64,000 bases of DNA from CAYVVT01 sp964454335 (GCA_964454335.1 CAYVVT010000015.1:1-64000), one strand, 5' to 3'. Shown: positions 19,050 to 29,115, counted from the stretch's first letter. Notes: generated by a model from the sequence alone, not told the origin. Made by a program: numbers and translations.

Positions 19050-19661
19050 ATGAAGACTTTCGATCCCAAAAGCCTGGTCATTGGCGTACTCATCACCCTC
19101 TTGGCCATATCGCTCCTGGGTATGAAGGATACCCAGGCCGAATTTGACAGTGTGACGGCGGGGACCATCCGGATCAAGGATGGCGGATCCATGATCATCG
19201 AATCCAAAACAGGTGAGATCCTGGCCATGATCACCGGCGAGGGACCAGGCGGCGGTTACCTCATGGTGATGAACCAATTGGGAAAATCAGTCGTCACTGC
19301 AGGAGCTGACGAGAACGGTCGGGGATTTTTCGCCTCCTTTAACGATCATGGAACCCAATCCTGTCTCATGGGTACAGGTGGGAATGGCGAAGGTCTGTTC
19401 AAAGCCTTCAACAAACACGGCGATCCGAACCTATATCTGGGTTCCAGTACTGATGGCGGTGGTTCTCTTTCCACCTATAACGAGGTTGGCAAGGAGACCA
19501 TCTATCTCGGTACCGGCAGTGGTGGTATCGGATTCCTGAAGACTGCCAACGAATATGGAAAGATGACGGCCTATCTTGGCACCACGCGATCCAATACCGG
19601 TATGATCGTTCTCTGTGATCGCGACGGATTGACCCAATGGGCCGAAACAATCTCTGAATGA
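19050..19661 (+). CDS. exported or membrane-anchored protein with 24-residue Gly/Asn repeats
   Basis: A 203-residue protein. ATG 19050 was preferred to GTG 19026 because GGAGG lies 11 bases upstream and a hydrophobic segment follows directly (SLVIGVLITLLAISLLG). That segment is a membrane anchor or signal. After it come about five repeats of roughly 24 residues, of the form G-x-F/L-x-x-x-N-x-x-G then a short strand and LG, for example GLFKAFNKHGDPNLYLGSST. Such spacing suggests a beta-roll or beta-helix. No enzymatic motif is visible and no family name is certain. It may share a transcript with the M14 peptidase 40 nt downstream. Confidence 0.7.
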   Translation: MKTFDPKSLVIGVLITLLAISLLGMKDTQAEFDSVTAGTIRIKDGGSMIIESKTGEILAMITGEGPGGGYLMVMNQLGKSVVTAGADENGRGFFASFNDHGTQSCLMGTGGNGEGLFKAFNKHGDPNLYLGSSTDGGGSLSTYNEVGKETIYLGTGSGGIGFLKTANEYGKMTAYLGTTRSNTGMIVLCDRDGLTQWAETISE

Positions 19662-19700
19662 TCATCGCTGACCAGAAAACCATCCAGTCCTGGGGGTAGC

Positions 19701-22337
19701 ATGCAGAAGAACATGATCCTTAGATCCCTGATGATCCTTATCGCTATGGGAATACTCATTGGGCAGGAACTGCCGGATGTCGATGCCTTCTTCGGCTTCC
19801 GTCCCGGAGACGACCGCCAGCTCATGGACTATGACGACCTCATCGATTATCTGCAACTGGTGGCCGTTGCCTCGCCGCAGGTGAGAATGGAGCAGGTAGG
19901 GGAGACCATGATGGGTAAACCCATGTATCTGCTCTTTTTAAGCTCTGCTGCGAACATCGAACAACTGCGGACGCTTCAGCATATCAATCGTGAACTGGCC
20001 CTGAACCCAGATCTTTCCGGGAAACGTCAGGACATCTTTTTCAGCAAGGGCAAGGTCTTCGTCTTTCTGACCCTTTCCATGCATTCATCCGAGGTAGGCC
20101 CCAGCCAGGCGCTGCCCCTCATAGTTGATGAGCTCCTGCGTGATCACTACGGGAAATTCGCTCCCATGCTGGAGGACGTGGTGCTCATGATCACTCCCAG
20201 CCAGAACCCAGATGGGATGGACATGGTGGTAGATTATTACCGGGACACAAAGGGGACAGAGGATGAGGGCACTTACATGCCCGGTGTATATCATAAATAT
20301 GTCGGACATGACAATAACCGTGATCTGGTGAATCTCACCCAATCGGAATCCCGGATCGTCAATCGCATCTACTCGACTGAATGGTGTCCCCAGGTTATTG
20401 TGAATAAACACCAGATGGGTTCCACCGGACCACGCTACTGGGTGCCGCCAGCACACGATCCAATTGCCGTGAATATCCCGGAAGAGGTCTGGAACTGGAC
20501 CGGCATCTTTGGTGCGAACATGATCACGGACATGACCGCGGCCGGTCTCCAGGGGATCGCCCAATTGTATATTTTCGATGAATACTGGCCGGGTGGGAAT
20601 GCCACCGCATTGTGGAAGAACGTGATCTCCCTGCTCACGGAGTGTGCCAGCGTGAGAACCGCATCGCCCATTTATATCGAACCGAACGAACTGCGTGTAT
20701 CCGGGAAAGGACTGTCGGAGTACGCCAAAAGTATCAATTTCCCGGATCCCTGGCCTGGCGGCTGGTGGCGTCTGGCGGACATCGTCGAGTATGAGCGTGA
20801 ATCCACCTATGCCATTCTGCAAACGGCAGCCCGCTACAGGGAAGAGATCCTGCGATACCGTTTTGCCATGGCCCGGAAGTCCGTTGACCAGGGTTTGACG
20901 GAAGCACCCTACTATTTCATACTGAGAGGCAAACAGCAGGCACCGGACGACCTCGTCAAACTGGTCAATCTGCTGAATGAACACGGGGTCCGGGTACAAA
21001 GCCTGTCCCGTGATCTGGTGCTGGATTCAAGACAGTACCTACAGAATGACCTGGTTGTGGCGCTGGCTCAACCCTATCGCCCCTTCATCAAGGAAGTGCT
21101 GGAAGTCAACGACTTTCCGGAAAGGCACTATACACCAGGCGGCGACCTGATCCGGCCATATGATGTCACCAGTTGGAGCCTGCCATACCATCGCGGCGTC
21201 ACAGTTGAGCAGATCGATACACGCTATCTGGAGCTCGAAGAGGCGCTGGTTGAACTCGAACTTCCCTTCAGCCTGAATCGTCAGGTACCGGCGGCCTTCA
21301 GACTGGCAGTACTGCCCGCAAACCGCAACGAAAGCTATCGGGCTGCCTTTGAGGCTGCTAGCCAGCATATCGCTGTTGATCGCCTGATGGAGGATGCGGC
21401 CATCCAGGATATACAGGTGCCGGCCGGTAGTTTTCTCATCAAGAATGAGGGTACGCCCAGCGAGGAGCTTGACAGGATCCTCTCAAGCCTGGATGTAGAA
21501 CCCGTCTACCTTTCTCAGGAACTGGATGCCGAGGCTGTGCGTCTGGTGGTCCCGCGCATCGCCCTGGTTGAAAGCTATTTTCACGATATGGATGCTGGCT
21601 GGACACGCTATGTGCTGGATGAACATGCCATTCCCTTTGATGTACTGAGACCGGCGGACCTTCAGGACACACGTCTCATCGGGATCTACGATGTGCTCAT
21701 CCTGGCAAATGAGAACAAGTCCATTCTCTATAAGGGGAAGTACAAATCCGCGTCCTCAGGCTACAACATTCCCAACTATGCACCCGAGTATGCACAGGGC
21801 ATGGAGAAAAGCGGTCTTCAGCGTATTGCCGGATTCCTGGACCACGGTGGTACGGTGGTGAGCTGGGGCCGATCGTCGGAACTCTTTCTGCAGAATCTCA
21901 CTATCGACCTGGGAGAAGGTCTGCAGGAGGAATTCCGTCTGCCTGTGCGGGACATCTCCAATTCTCTGGAGAAGAAGGGCTTCTCGGCTCCGGGATCCCT
22001 GCTGCGCGTCACCCTTCAGCAGGATCATCCTCTCACCTGGGGCCTGCCGGATGAGATCGGTGTCTTTTCCCGGGGCGCTCCCGTCTATGCGACATCGCTT
22101 CCGTCTTTCGACATGGATCGCAGGGTGATCGGACATTATTCCAGGCAGGATACACGCATCAGTGGCTTTGCCGAGAACGTGGATCTCGCAGCCGGAAAAC
22201 CAGTGGTAGTCTGGCTGAGCAAGGGTGACGGCCAACTCGTGCTCATGGGTTTCAGTCCCCAGTTCAGAGGTTCCACCCAGGGCTCTTTCAAGCTGATCTT
22301 CAATTCAATCCTGCTGGATTTGGCCAAGGCAGAATAG
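19701..22337 (+). CDS. secreted M14 zinc carboxypeptidase
   Basis: An 878-residue exported peptidase. The N-terminus is a signal peptide (residues 1-21). The M14 domain (about 40-370) shows His128 and Glu131 in MHSSEVGPSQ, the substrate-binding NPDG and NNRD segments, and a third zinc ligand at His237 in NKHQMG. The family releases C-terminal amino acids from peptides. The long C-terminal half (about 420-878) includes a class I amidotransferase-like or DJ-1-like fold (segments RIALVESYFHDMDAGWTRY and GGTVVSWG) with no clear nucleophile Cys, as in other large M14 proteins of this group. It sits near the amidohydrolase genes, which suggests extracellular peptide use. Confidence 0.85.
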   Translation: MQKNMILRSLMILIAMGILIGQELPDVDAFFGFRPGDDRQLMDYDDLIDYLQLVAVASPQVRMEQVGETMMGKPMYLLFLSSAANIEQLRTLQHINRELALNPDLSGKRQDIFFSKGKVFVFLTLSMHSSEVGPSQALPLIVDELLRDHYGKFAPMLEDVVLMITPSQNPDGMDMVVDYYRDTKGTEDEGTYMPGVYHKYVGHDNNRDLVNLTQSESRIVNRIYSTEWCPQVIVNKHQMGSTGPRYWVPPAHDPIAVNIPEEVWNWTGIFGANMITDMTAAGLQGIAQLYIFDEYWPGGNATALWKNVISLLTECASVRTASPIYIEPNELRVSGKGLSEYAKSINFPDPWPGGWWRLADIVEYERESTYAILQTAARYREEILRYRFAMARKSVDQGLTEAPYYFILRGKQQAPDDLVKLVNLLNEHGVRVQSLSRDLVLDSRQYLQNDLVVALAQPYRPFIKEVLEVNDFPERHYTPGGDLIRPYDVTSWSLPYHRGVTVEQIDTRYLELEEALVELELPFSLNRQVPAAFRLAVLPANRNESYRAAFEAASQHIAVDRLMEDAAIQDIQVPAGSFLIKNEGTPSEELDRILSSLDVEPVYLSQELDAEAVRLVVPRIALVESYFHDMDAGWTRYVLDEHAIPFDVLRPADLQDTRLIGIYDVLILANENKSILYKGKYKSASSGYNIPNYAPEYAQGMEKSGLQRIAGFLDHGGTVVSWGRSSELFLQNLTIDLGEGLQEEFRLPVRDISNSLEKKGFSAPGSLLRVTLQQDHPLTWGLPDEIGVFSRGAPVYATSLPSFDMDRRVIGHYSRQDTRISGFAENVDLAAGKPVVVWLSKGDGQLVLMGFSPQFRGSTQGSFKLIFNSILLDLAKAE

Positions 22338-22463
22338 GCTCATCAGGATACCGCTTCACTAAGAATATCCTCCACCGGCCTGGTTGAGGAGGTGGGCTGA
22401 TGCTGCACCCGTGAGCTGTTCAGCCCGGGGTGGCAATCGCCTAAATCCACAAACGAACGGGTC

Positions 22464-22601
22464 CAGGCGGCCCTCAAGGGAGCCTCTGCTCAGATCGATG
22501 GTCTCACAGGGCAATCCGATGATATAGGAGCAGTGGACCAGGTGATCAGCGAGATCGCCGATCAGACAGATCTGTTGGCGCTGAATGCCTGGGCTACAGA
22601 T
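22464..22601 (+). pseudogene. relic of a methyl-accepting chemotaxis protein
   Basis: The region 22338-22723 has no intact gene, but one frame encodes a recognisable scrap of a chemoreceptor signalling tip. Residues VISEIADQTDLLALNA match the conserved hairpin IxEIADQTNLLALNA, preceded by helical sequence with an IxxLTGQSxxI pattern. Similarity ends abruptly after LNA, where EAARAGE is expected and WATDQF appears. No start, receptor domain or C-terminal end remains. It looks like debris of a deleted gene. No other chemotaxis gene is in the window. Confidence 0.6.
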
Positions 22602-22723
22602 CAGTTTCGTCGTCTCTCAGCCCCTTTCTCTCACGGGGTGTTTTTAATAAGCTCTCCTGTGTTTTTTCTTCTATCCAGTAAGTATATTTGCCCCTTGAAT
22701 TCCGTCTTCGAAGGAGGCTGCAC

Positions 22724-25720
22724 ATGCGTATGAGGATGATCGCGTTAACCATCATTCTGAGTTCCGTTCTTCTGGCTCAAACTGCTCCTGTCACTGAATT
22801 GCACCAGGCTGAACCACGCTCCTGGGCACTGTTGAATGCAACAGTACACGTGGAGCCTGGCAACACCCTGGAAAATGCAATCATACTGATCCGTGACGGG
22901 AAGATCGTCGATGCCGGAAGGAATCTTACCCCTGACAAGGACTATACCAGGATCGATCTCAAGGGAGCGCACGTCTACGCCGGATTCATCGAATCCTGGT
23001 TGCCGGTCCCTGCCTCCAAGAGCAGCCCGAGTGTACGTGATTCCTGGAATGAGAAGATCCACGCACAACATTCTGCGCTTGATGCATATAAGGTTGTTCC
23101 CAAGCAGCTCGAGCAACTACACAAGTCTGGATTCACAACAGCCCACCTGGTTCCAAAGGACGGGATCTACCGGGGATCCACGGCCATGGTGCAACTGAAC
23201 CCGCAAGCCGAGGTCCTGCACACCAGTATTGCCCAATCGGTTGATTTCGCCTACGGGGGCTGGGAATCGGATGAATATCCCAATGCCCTGCTGGGTACCA
23301 TTGCCCTGATCCGTCAAACCCTTGCTGATGGGGAATGGTATCTGGAAGCACAGAGGATCGCACGCTCAAATCGTGATCAGAATGATCTGGTCAAGGTGGA
23401 TGATGCCTTGTCAGCTGTAGGACAGGCCAGAAAGTCAGATCTGCCCTTCCTGTTCCAGTCCCGGGACGAGATCGGGACGCTGCAGGCCATTGCCATCGCT
23501 GAGGAATTCGATCTTCGTCTGTGGACACTTGGGAATGGCTACGAGTACCGTCGTGTGGAAGCCCTGGCGCAGGATATAGAATTCATGATCCTGCCCATTG
23601 ACTTCCCGGCGAAACCCATCGTGGCAGATCCCTTCGACGCCATGCGTTACATGACGGAGGAACTGAAGCACTGGTACCAGGCATCGCTCAATCCCGCAAT
23701 CCTGGTAGAAGCACGGATCCCTTTCGCCCTGAGCAGCAACGGACACAAAAAGTCCTCTGATTTCAGGGATCATCTTCTGGAAAGTCTGCAGTCGGGCTTT
23801 AGCGCCGAAAGGGCGCTGGCTGCGCTTACCACCATCCCTGCCGAGAACCTTGGTCTCCAGGGTCAGGTGGGCAAGATCAAGCGCGGTTATTTTGCCAACC
23901 TGGTGGTGACCAACGAGGACTATTTCAAGGAAGACAGTGATGTCCTGTCTGTCTGGATAAGTGGGCAGCGCCACCATGTAAACCGTCCTCCGCTGGTAGA
24001 TGCGCGGGGAGAATGGGAACTCAGTGCCGAGGAATTGAAAGCTGACCTCATTCTCAAGAAGACCAGTTGGGGTTACAGGGGCAAGCTCAAATCAGGTGAG
24101 GTGACGGTAAAGCTTGATAATCTACTGCTCGAGGATACCCATATTCATTTCACCGCGGTGGGTGATTCACTGGGGATCCCGGGGATATTGAGATTTCGTG
24201 GACAGATGCAAGACTATCGCATCGGTGGTACATATCTGGATACGCAGGAAAACCAGCACCCCTGGACCGCCAGTCGGGAAGAAGCCGTGAGCACTGGGAT
24301 GGGATCATCCGAAGAGGCAGGGCAGAAGAAGTCCCTGCCGGTGGTCTATCCGGACGGTGCTTTTGGTATTGAGCGTACACCACCTCAGGCAGGCAGCATC
24401 CTGGTGCAGAATGCAACCATCTGGACCAGCGGACCACAGGGCGTCCTTGAAAAGGCTGATCTCCTGGTTGAGAAAGGCATCATCAAACAGGTGGGCCGAT
24501 CTCTCACAGCACCCTCTTCGGAAACCATTGTGATCGATGCCGCGGGTAAACATCTCACACCCGGAATCATAGACTGCCACAGCCACACCGCTGCCTTATC
24601 CATTAATGAAGGTACCCAGAGCAACACTGCCGAGGTTCGCATCAGCGATGTGCTGGATCCGGATGACATCAACATCTATCGTCAACTGGCCGGCGGTGTC
24701 ACACTGATCAACATCCTGCATGGCTCGGCCAACGTCATCGGCGGACAGAATGCAGTGATCAAGATGAAATGGGGCGGTCTGCATGAGGATCTGCTCTACG
24801 ACAACGCACCTCAGGGAATCAAATTCGCACTGGGGGAGAATGTCAAGCAATCAAACTGGGGTGACGATATGACCACGCGATATCCCCAGACGCGCCTGGG
24901 TGTCGAACAGTGGTTGCGCGACCAGTTCACCGCCGCCGAGGACTACCGGGAGGAATGGGAGAAGTATCGCAAACAGAGTCGCCTGTTCCGCAAGAAAGTA
25001 CCACCACGACGGATCCTGGAAATGGAGGCGCTGGTAGAGATCCTTGAAGGCAAGCGCTGGATCCATTGTCATTCCTATCGTCAGGATGAGATATTGATGC
25101 TCACCCGGGTAGCTGAGGATTTTGGCTTTACCATCGGGACTTTCCAGCATGTTCTGGAAGGCTACAAGGTTGCGGATCGGATCGCCGAGCATGGTGCCGG
25201 TGCATCCTCTTTCTCGGATTGGTGGGCCTACAAGTATGAGGTGATCGATGCCATCCCTTACAGTGGAACCCTCATGCACGATGTTGGTGTGAGTGTCTCC
25301 TTCAACAGTGATTCCGATGAACTTGCCCGGCGGCTGAATACCGAGGCTGCCAAGGCTGTCAAGTATGGCGGGATGTCTGAGGAGGATGCCCTGGATCTGG
25401 TTACCATCAATCCCGCCCAGCAACTCAAGGTGGATAAATGGGTGGGTAGCCTCGAGGTGGGCAAGGAAGCGGATTTCGCCATCTGGAGCCACCACCCGCT
25501 TTCGACAATGGCTGTTTGCGAGCAGACCTGGATCGAAGGACGCCAGTATTTCTCACTGGAAAGAGACCGAGAACTGCAACAGCGTGATGAGGCGCTGCGC
25601 CAGGACCTGATCCAGCAGATCCTCAGGGATACGGATGATGAATGGGAGGATCGACACAAGGAGGAGAAGGAACCCTATTCCTGCATGGATGAGTTCGAGG
25701 GAATAGGAGGTGCAGAATGA
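22724..25720 (+). CDS. secreted amidohydrolase with duplicated domain
   Basis: A 998-residue exported metal-dependent hydrolase of the imidazolonepropionase-like amidohydrolase group. ATG 22724 was chosen because GGAGG lies six bases upstream and a signal peptide begins there. The first half resembles an amidohydrolase but has lost the metal motif (GAHVYAGFIESWLP instead of PGxxDxHxH). The second half (about 555-970) keeps the HxH motif (PGIIDCHSHTA), later His residues in RWIHCHSY and GTFQHVLEG, and the Asp in VSFNSDSDE. Only the C-terminal unit is likely to be catalytic. Related proteins are often annotated as dipeptidases or prolidase-like enzymes; the substrate is unknown. The next gene overlaps by 4 nt. 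Confidence 0.85.
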   Translation: MRMRMIALTIILSSVLLAQTAPVTELHQAEPRSWALLNATVHVEPGNTLENAIILIRDGKIVDAGRNLTPDKDYTRIDLKGAHVYAGFIESWLPVPASKSSPSVRDSWNEKIHAQHSALDAYKVVPKQLEQLHKSGFTTAHLVPKDGIYRGSTAMVQLNPQAEVLHTSIAQSVDFAYGGWESDEYPNALLGTIALIRQTLADGEWYLEAQRIARSNRDQNDLVKVDDALSAVGQARKSDLPFLFQSRDEIGTLQAIAIAEEFDLRLWTLGNGYEYRRVEALAQDIEFMILPIDFPAKPIVADPFDAMRYMTEELKHWYQASLNPAILVEARIPFALSSNGHKKSSDFRDHLLESLQSGFSAERALAALTTIPAENLGLQGQVGKIKRGYFANLVVTNEDYFKEDSDVLSVWISGQRHHVNRPPLVDARGEWELSAEELKADLILKKTSWGYRGKLKSGEVTVKLDNLLLEDTHIHFTAVGDSLGIPGILRFRGQMQDYRIGGTYLDTQENQHPWTASREEAVSTGMGSSEEAGQKKSLPVVYPDGAFGIERTPPQAGSILVQNATIWTSGPQGVLEKADLLVEKGIIKQVGRSLTAPSSETIVIDAAGKHLTPGIIDCHSHTAALSINEGTQSNTAEVRISDVLDPDDINIYRQLAGGVTLINILHGSANVIGGQNAVIKMKWGGLHEDLLYDNAPQGIKFALGENVKQSNWGDDMTTRYPQTRLGVEQWLRDQFTAAEDYREEWEKYRKQSRLFRKKVPPRRILEMEALVEILEGKRWIHCHSYRQDEILMLTRVAEDFGFTIGTFQHVLEGYKVADRIAEHGAGASSFSDWWAYKYEVIDAIPYSGTLMHDVGVSVSFNSDSDELARRLNTEAAKAVKYGGMSEEDALDLVTINPAQQLKVDKWVGSLEVGKEADFAIWSHHPLSTMAVCEQTWIEGRQYFSLERDRELQQRDEALRQDLIQQILRDTDDEWEDRHKEEKEPYSCMDEFEGIGGAE

Positions 25721-26997
25721 GATATCTGATTGTCCTAATGCTTGTCCTTCCGATCATCGCCTCTGATCAGATACCGGCACCACCGCAGAGTACGCCCATT
25801 CTCATCAGGGGAGCGACACTGCACACCGTTGCCAACGGCACACTGGAAAATGCTGATCTTCTGTTCACGGAGGGCAGGATCGTAAGTCTGGGCACCGAGG
25901 TCTCAGTGCCCGCGGATGTCATGGTGATCGAAGCCGCTGGCAAGCATGTATTCCCAGGGCTCATCGTATCCATCTCTACTCTCGGTCTCTCCGAGATCGA
26001 TGCGGTACGGGCTACCCTGGATTTTGCTGAAAGCGGACGTTTGAATCCAAATATCGTCGCAAACGTGGCCTATAATCCGGATTCAGAGATCATACCAATT
26101 ACGAGGTCGAACGGTATTCTGCTCAGCAATGTCGTTCCTGAAGGTGGACTGATATCAGGACAATCCGCCATGATGATGCTGGACGGCTGGACCTGGGAAG
26201 ATGCCACCCTGGCCGCACCCACTGCGCTGCATCTGAATTGGCCATCGATGAGCGTCAAAGGGGCAGGTGAAAAACTCGACAAGGTAGAAGAACAACGGCT
26301 GGCCGCAGTGCGTGAGATCGATGACCTCATCCTCAAGGTCAGAGCATATGACCTGGACAGACAGCGTGCCGAATTCAAGGGACATGACACGAAACTGGAA
26401 AGCATGATCCCTTACATACGGGGTGAATTACCCATCGCCGTGCATGCCAAGGACGCCCGGCAGATCGAAGCCGCCGTGCACTGGGGCAAGCGCCAGCAGT
26501 TGAAGATCATCATCGTGGGTGGTCATGATGCCTGGAAAGTCACCGATCTACTGAAAGCCAATGACGTTCCGGTGGTGATCCCCAGAGTAACCACTTTACC
26601 CATGCGGCGTTATGAATCCTATGATCAGGCCTTTAGGCTGGCCGCACAGCTGCATGCCGCGGGTATCGATTTCAGTCTTTCGCGCTCCGGTGCAGCACAT
26701 ATTCGCAATCTGCCATACCAGGCTGCCCTGGCCGCAGCTTACGGCCTTGATCCGGAGGTCGCCCTGGAGAGCATCACCCTGGCGCCAGCACGGATCTGGG
26801 GTGTCGCGGATCGTGTTGGCTCGCTCGAAGTGGGCAAGGATGCTACCCTTTTCATTGCAGACGGGGATATTCTGGACATCCGTACAAACGTGGAAACCTG
26901 CTTCATCCAGGGTCGGCAGCTCGACCTCAGCGACCGCCACAAGGATCTGTACGAGAAGTATCAGGAGAAATACAGGCAGATGGGGATCCTGGAGTGA
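25717..26997 (+). CDS. amidohydrolase-fold protein lacking metal ligands
   Basis: A 426-residue exported paralogue of the amidohydrolase just upstream, with a signal peptide and the same N-terminal beta-sandwich pattern (ILIRGATLHTVANGTLENADLLF). Where HxH is expected it reads FPGLIVSISTLG, and the later Asp region is FSLSRSGAAHIR. The usual metal-binding residues therefore seem absent, although the C-terminal GSLEVGKDATLFI is typical of the family. It resembles the inactive first half of the upstream protein and may be a structural partner. The ATGA overlap at its start and the GTGA overlap at its end suggest tight co-expression. Confidence 0.8.
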   Translation: MRYLIVLMLVLPIIASDQIPAPPQSTPILIRGATLHTVANGTLENADLLFTEGRIVSLGTEVSVPADVMVIEAAGKHVFPGLIVSISTLGLSEIDAVRATLDFAESGRLNPNIVANVAYNPDSEIIPITRSNGILLSNVVPEGGLISGQSAMMMLDGWTWEDATLAAPTALHLNWPSMSVKGAGEKLDKVEEQRLAAVREIDDLILKVRAYDLDRQRAEFKGHDTKLESMIPYIRGELPIAVHAKDARQIEAAVHWGKRQQLKIIIVGGHDAWKVTDLLKANDVPVVIPRVTTLPMRRYESYDQAFRLAAQLHAAGIDFSLSRSGAAHIRNLPYQAALAAAYGLDPEVALESITLAPARIWGVADRVGSLEVGKDATLFIADGDILDIRTNVETCFIQGRQLDLSDRHKDLYEKYQEKYRQMGILE

Positions 26998-27365
26998 AGA
27001 AGTCTCCTTTCGACCAGCTGATGCCTTTCTATTACGTCCGGGATCTCGCAGCCACGCGGAAATTCTATGAGGAGATCCTCGAATTACCCATGGTCCTGGA
27101 CCAGGGTCATTGCCTGGTGTTCAGGGTCGTTTCCGATGCCTTTGTAGGTTTCTGTCAGCGGGAAGCACCCCAGAAGAAGGAAGGTATCATCCTGACATTC
27201 GTGGTGAATGAGGTGGACGACTGGTATCAAAAACTTCAGTCAGAGGGTGTTCACTTGGAAGGTGAACCTTTCGACAATGACACCTATGGCATCTATCATT
27301 TCTTCTTTCGCGACCCTGATGGATATCTGCTGGAGATCCAGCGATTCCACCAGACCCTGGAATAG
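26994..27365 (+). CDS. VOC-family (glyoxalase/bleomycin-resistance fold) protein
   Basis: A 123-residue single VOC domain pair. It opens with PFYYVRDLAATRKFYEEILEL, and closes with FFFRDPDGYLLEIQRF, whose final Glu is the usual metal ligand. An earlier ligand may be His39 in DQGHCLVF. The family includes glyoxalases, dioxygenases and drug-binding proteins, so the exact reaction is open. There is no export signal, unlike its upstream neighbours. The GTG start overlaps the previous stop (GTGA), so it is probably translated with the amidohydrolases. Confidence 0.85.
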   Translation: MKKSPFDQLMPFYYVRDLAATRKFYEEILELPMVLDQGHCLVFRVVSDAFVGFCQREAPQKKEGIILTFVVNEVDDWYQKLQSEGVHLEGEPFDNDTYGIYHFFFRDPDGYLLEIQRFHQTLE

Positions 27366-27428
27366 TGGTCTAAGGAATGAATGAAATTTAAACTGTACTG
27401 AGAACCTGGTATTCATGTCGGAGTGATC

Positions 27429-29069
27429 ATGCAAAGGACCATGGTATTGATTCTCTTACTGGCGGCCTGTGCGCTGCCGCCACAGGAAGTGGAGGAACCC
27501 GAGATGACCTTCAACATTATTCCCCGACCCGTGCACATGCTTCCGGGTCAGGGTACTTATGCGATACGACCCGATTCCCGGGTGATCGACCATACAGGTC
27601 TGGCGGGGATGGAATTCAACCTTGAATTCCTGGCTAGATTGCTGGGTGCAAATCCGTCCACCTCACCAAGTAAGAATCCAGCCAGCGGTCATATCAATTT
27701 CATTCTGGCACCTGAATTAACGGCTGAGGCCTACTCCCTGGATGTATTCAATGAGATGGTGATCGTCAAGGCAGCTCAGCCGGCGGGTTTCTTCTATGCC
27801 ATCCAGACCATCCGCCAATTGCTACCGGTACAGGTAGAGGATTCAGAGCACCCAGCGGAAGACCTGGTGCTGGAGATCCCTGCGGTGCACATCACAGATG
27901 CTCCGCGGTTTGGCTGGCGGGGAATGCACCTGGATGTCTCGCGTCACTTCTTCCCGGCTGACTTCATCAAACAATACATCGACATGCTGGCGCTGCATAA
28001 GCTGAATGTCTTCCACTGGCATCTCACGGATGACAATGGCTGGCGTCTGGAGATCGATGCCTATCCCAAGCTCACCGAGATCAGTGCCTGGCGGGTGGAT
28101 CGAGAACACGAGCCCTGGCGGGAATGGTCGCCGGTGCAACCCGGGGAACAGGCCACCTACGGCGGATTCTATACCAAGGATGAAGTTCGTGAGATCATCG
28201 CTTACGCCGCAGAGCGCCAGATCACCATCATCCCGGAGATCGAGATGCCGGGCCACAGTTCAGAGGTGTTCGCCTCCTATCCCGAGCTCTCATGTCAAGG
28301 GGAACATATCGATGTGAGACCGGGCAGCATCTGGCCGAATTTCGAGATCTTCTGCGCCGGCAATGACAGCGTGTTCGTATTCCTTGAGAATGTCCTGGCC
28401 GAGGTCATGGAACTGTTTCCCGCTGAGTACATCCACATCGGTGGTGACGAAGCGCATAAGCAGCGCTGGGAAAAATGCCCCAAGTGTCAGGCGCGTATCA
28501 AAGCCGAAGGTCTGGCCGATGAGCATGAACTGCAAAGCTGGTTCATCCGGCAGATCGAGCCAGTGATCCTGGCTGCTGACAAGAAAATGATCGGTTGGGA
28601 TGAGATCCTGGAAGGCGGGCTCGCCCCTGAGGCAACCGTCATGTCATGGCGAGGTGAGGAAGGCGGTATTGCTGCAGCCCGGATGGGGCATGATGTCATC
28701 ATGTGTCCCTACCAGCATCTCTATTTTGACTACTACCAGGGAGATGAGAAGGATGAACCTGAGGCCATTGGCGGATTTACGCCTTTACGGAAGGTCTATG
28801 AATATGATCCCTTGCCGGATGAACTCAATACTGAAGAAGCCGCACATGTCTTAGGCGCTCAAGCCAATCTCTGGACCGAGTTTGTGAAGACGACAGATCA
28901 TGCCGAGTACATGGTCCTGCCGCGGATGGCAGCCCTGGCTGAGATCGTCTGGATCGATCCTGAGCAAAAGGATTATGATGATTTCTTCAAGAGAGCTGCA
29001 ACACTGGGGCAGCGCTACGCGGCGCTGAACTGGAACTATAAGGATTATTTCATCCTGCTGGATTCCTGA
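27429..29069 (+). CDS. GH20 beta-N-acetylhexosaminidase lipoprotein
   Basis: A 546-residue lipoprotein of glycoside hydrolase family 20. A short signal ends in a lipobox (LLLAAC). The non-catalytic N-terminal GH20b domain (about 30-150) precedes the barrel. The barrel starts FGWRGMHLDVSRHF and has the classic HWHLTDDNGWRLEI segment, the catalytic Asp340-Glu341 pair in HIGGDEAHK, and substrate-contact Trp residues near MSWRGEEGG and ANLWTEFV. GH20 enzymes remove terminal GlcNAc or GalNAc by substrate-assisted catalysis, so it likely digests chitin oligomers, glycoproteins or peptidoglycan fragments at the cell surface. ATG 27429 was chosen; a GTG two codons earlier is possible. Confidence 0.93.
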   Translation: MQRTMVLILLLAACALPPQEVEEPEMTFNIIPRPVHMLPGQGTYAIRPDSRVIDHTGLAGMEFNLEFLARLLGANPSTSPSKNPASGHINFILAPELTAEAYSLDVFNEMVIVKAAQPAGFFYAIQTIRQLLPVQVEDSEHPAEDLVLEIPAVHITDAPRFGWRGMHLDVSRHFFPADFIKQYIDMLALHKLNVFHWHLTDDNGWRLEIDAYPKLTEISAWRVDREHEPWREWSPVQPGEQATYGGFYTKDEVREIIAYAAERQITIIPEIEMPGHSSEVFASYPELSCQGEHIDVRPGSIWPNFEIFCAGNDSVFVFLENVLAEVMELFPAEYIHIGGDEAHKQRWEKCPKCQARIKAEGLADEHELQSWFIRQIEPVILAADKKMIGWDEILEGGLAPEATVMSWRGEEGGIAAARMGHDVIMCPYQHLYFDYYQGDEKDEPEAIGGFTPLRKVYEYDPLPDELNTEEAAHVLGAQANLWTEFVKTTDHAEYMVLPRMAALAEIVWIDPEQKDYDDFFKRAATLGQRYAALNWNYKDYFILLDS

Positions 29070-29115
29070 TATTTCCAATACCCACTCAGGCTGATCCCGG
29101 ACCTAGTATAAAATG

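Noticed and set aside
20085..20999. Minus-strand open frame opposite the M14 peptidase
   Set aside because: The plus-strand gene has zinc ligands and a signal peptide; the opposite frame has no recognisable domain.
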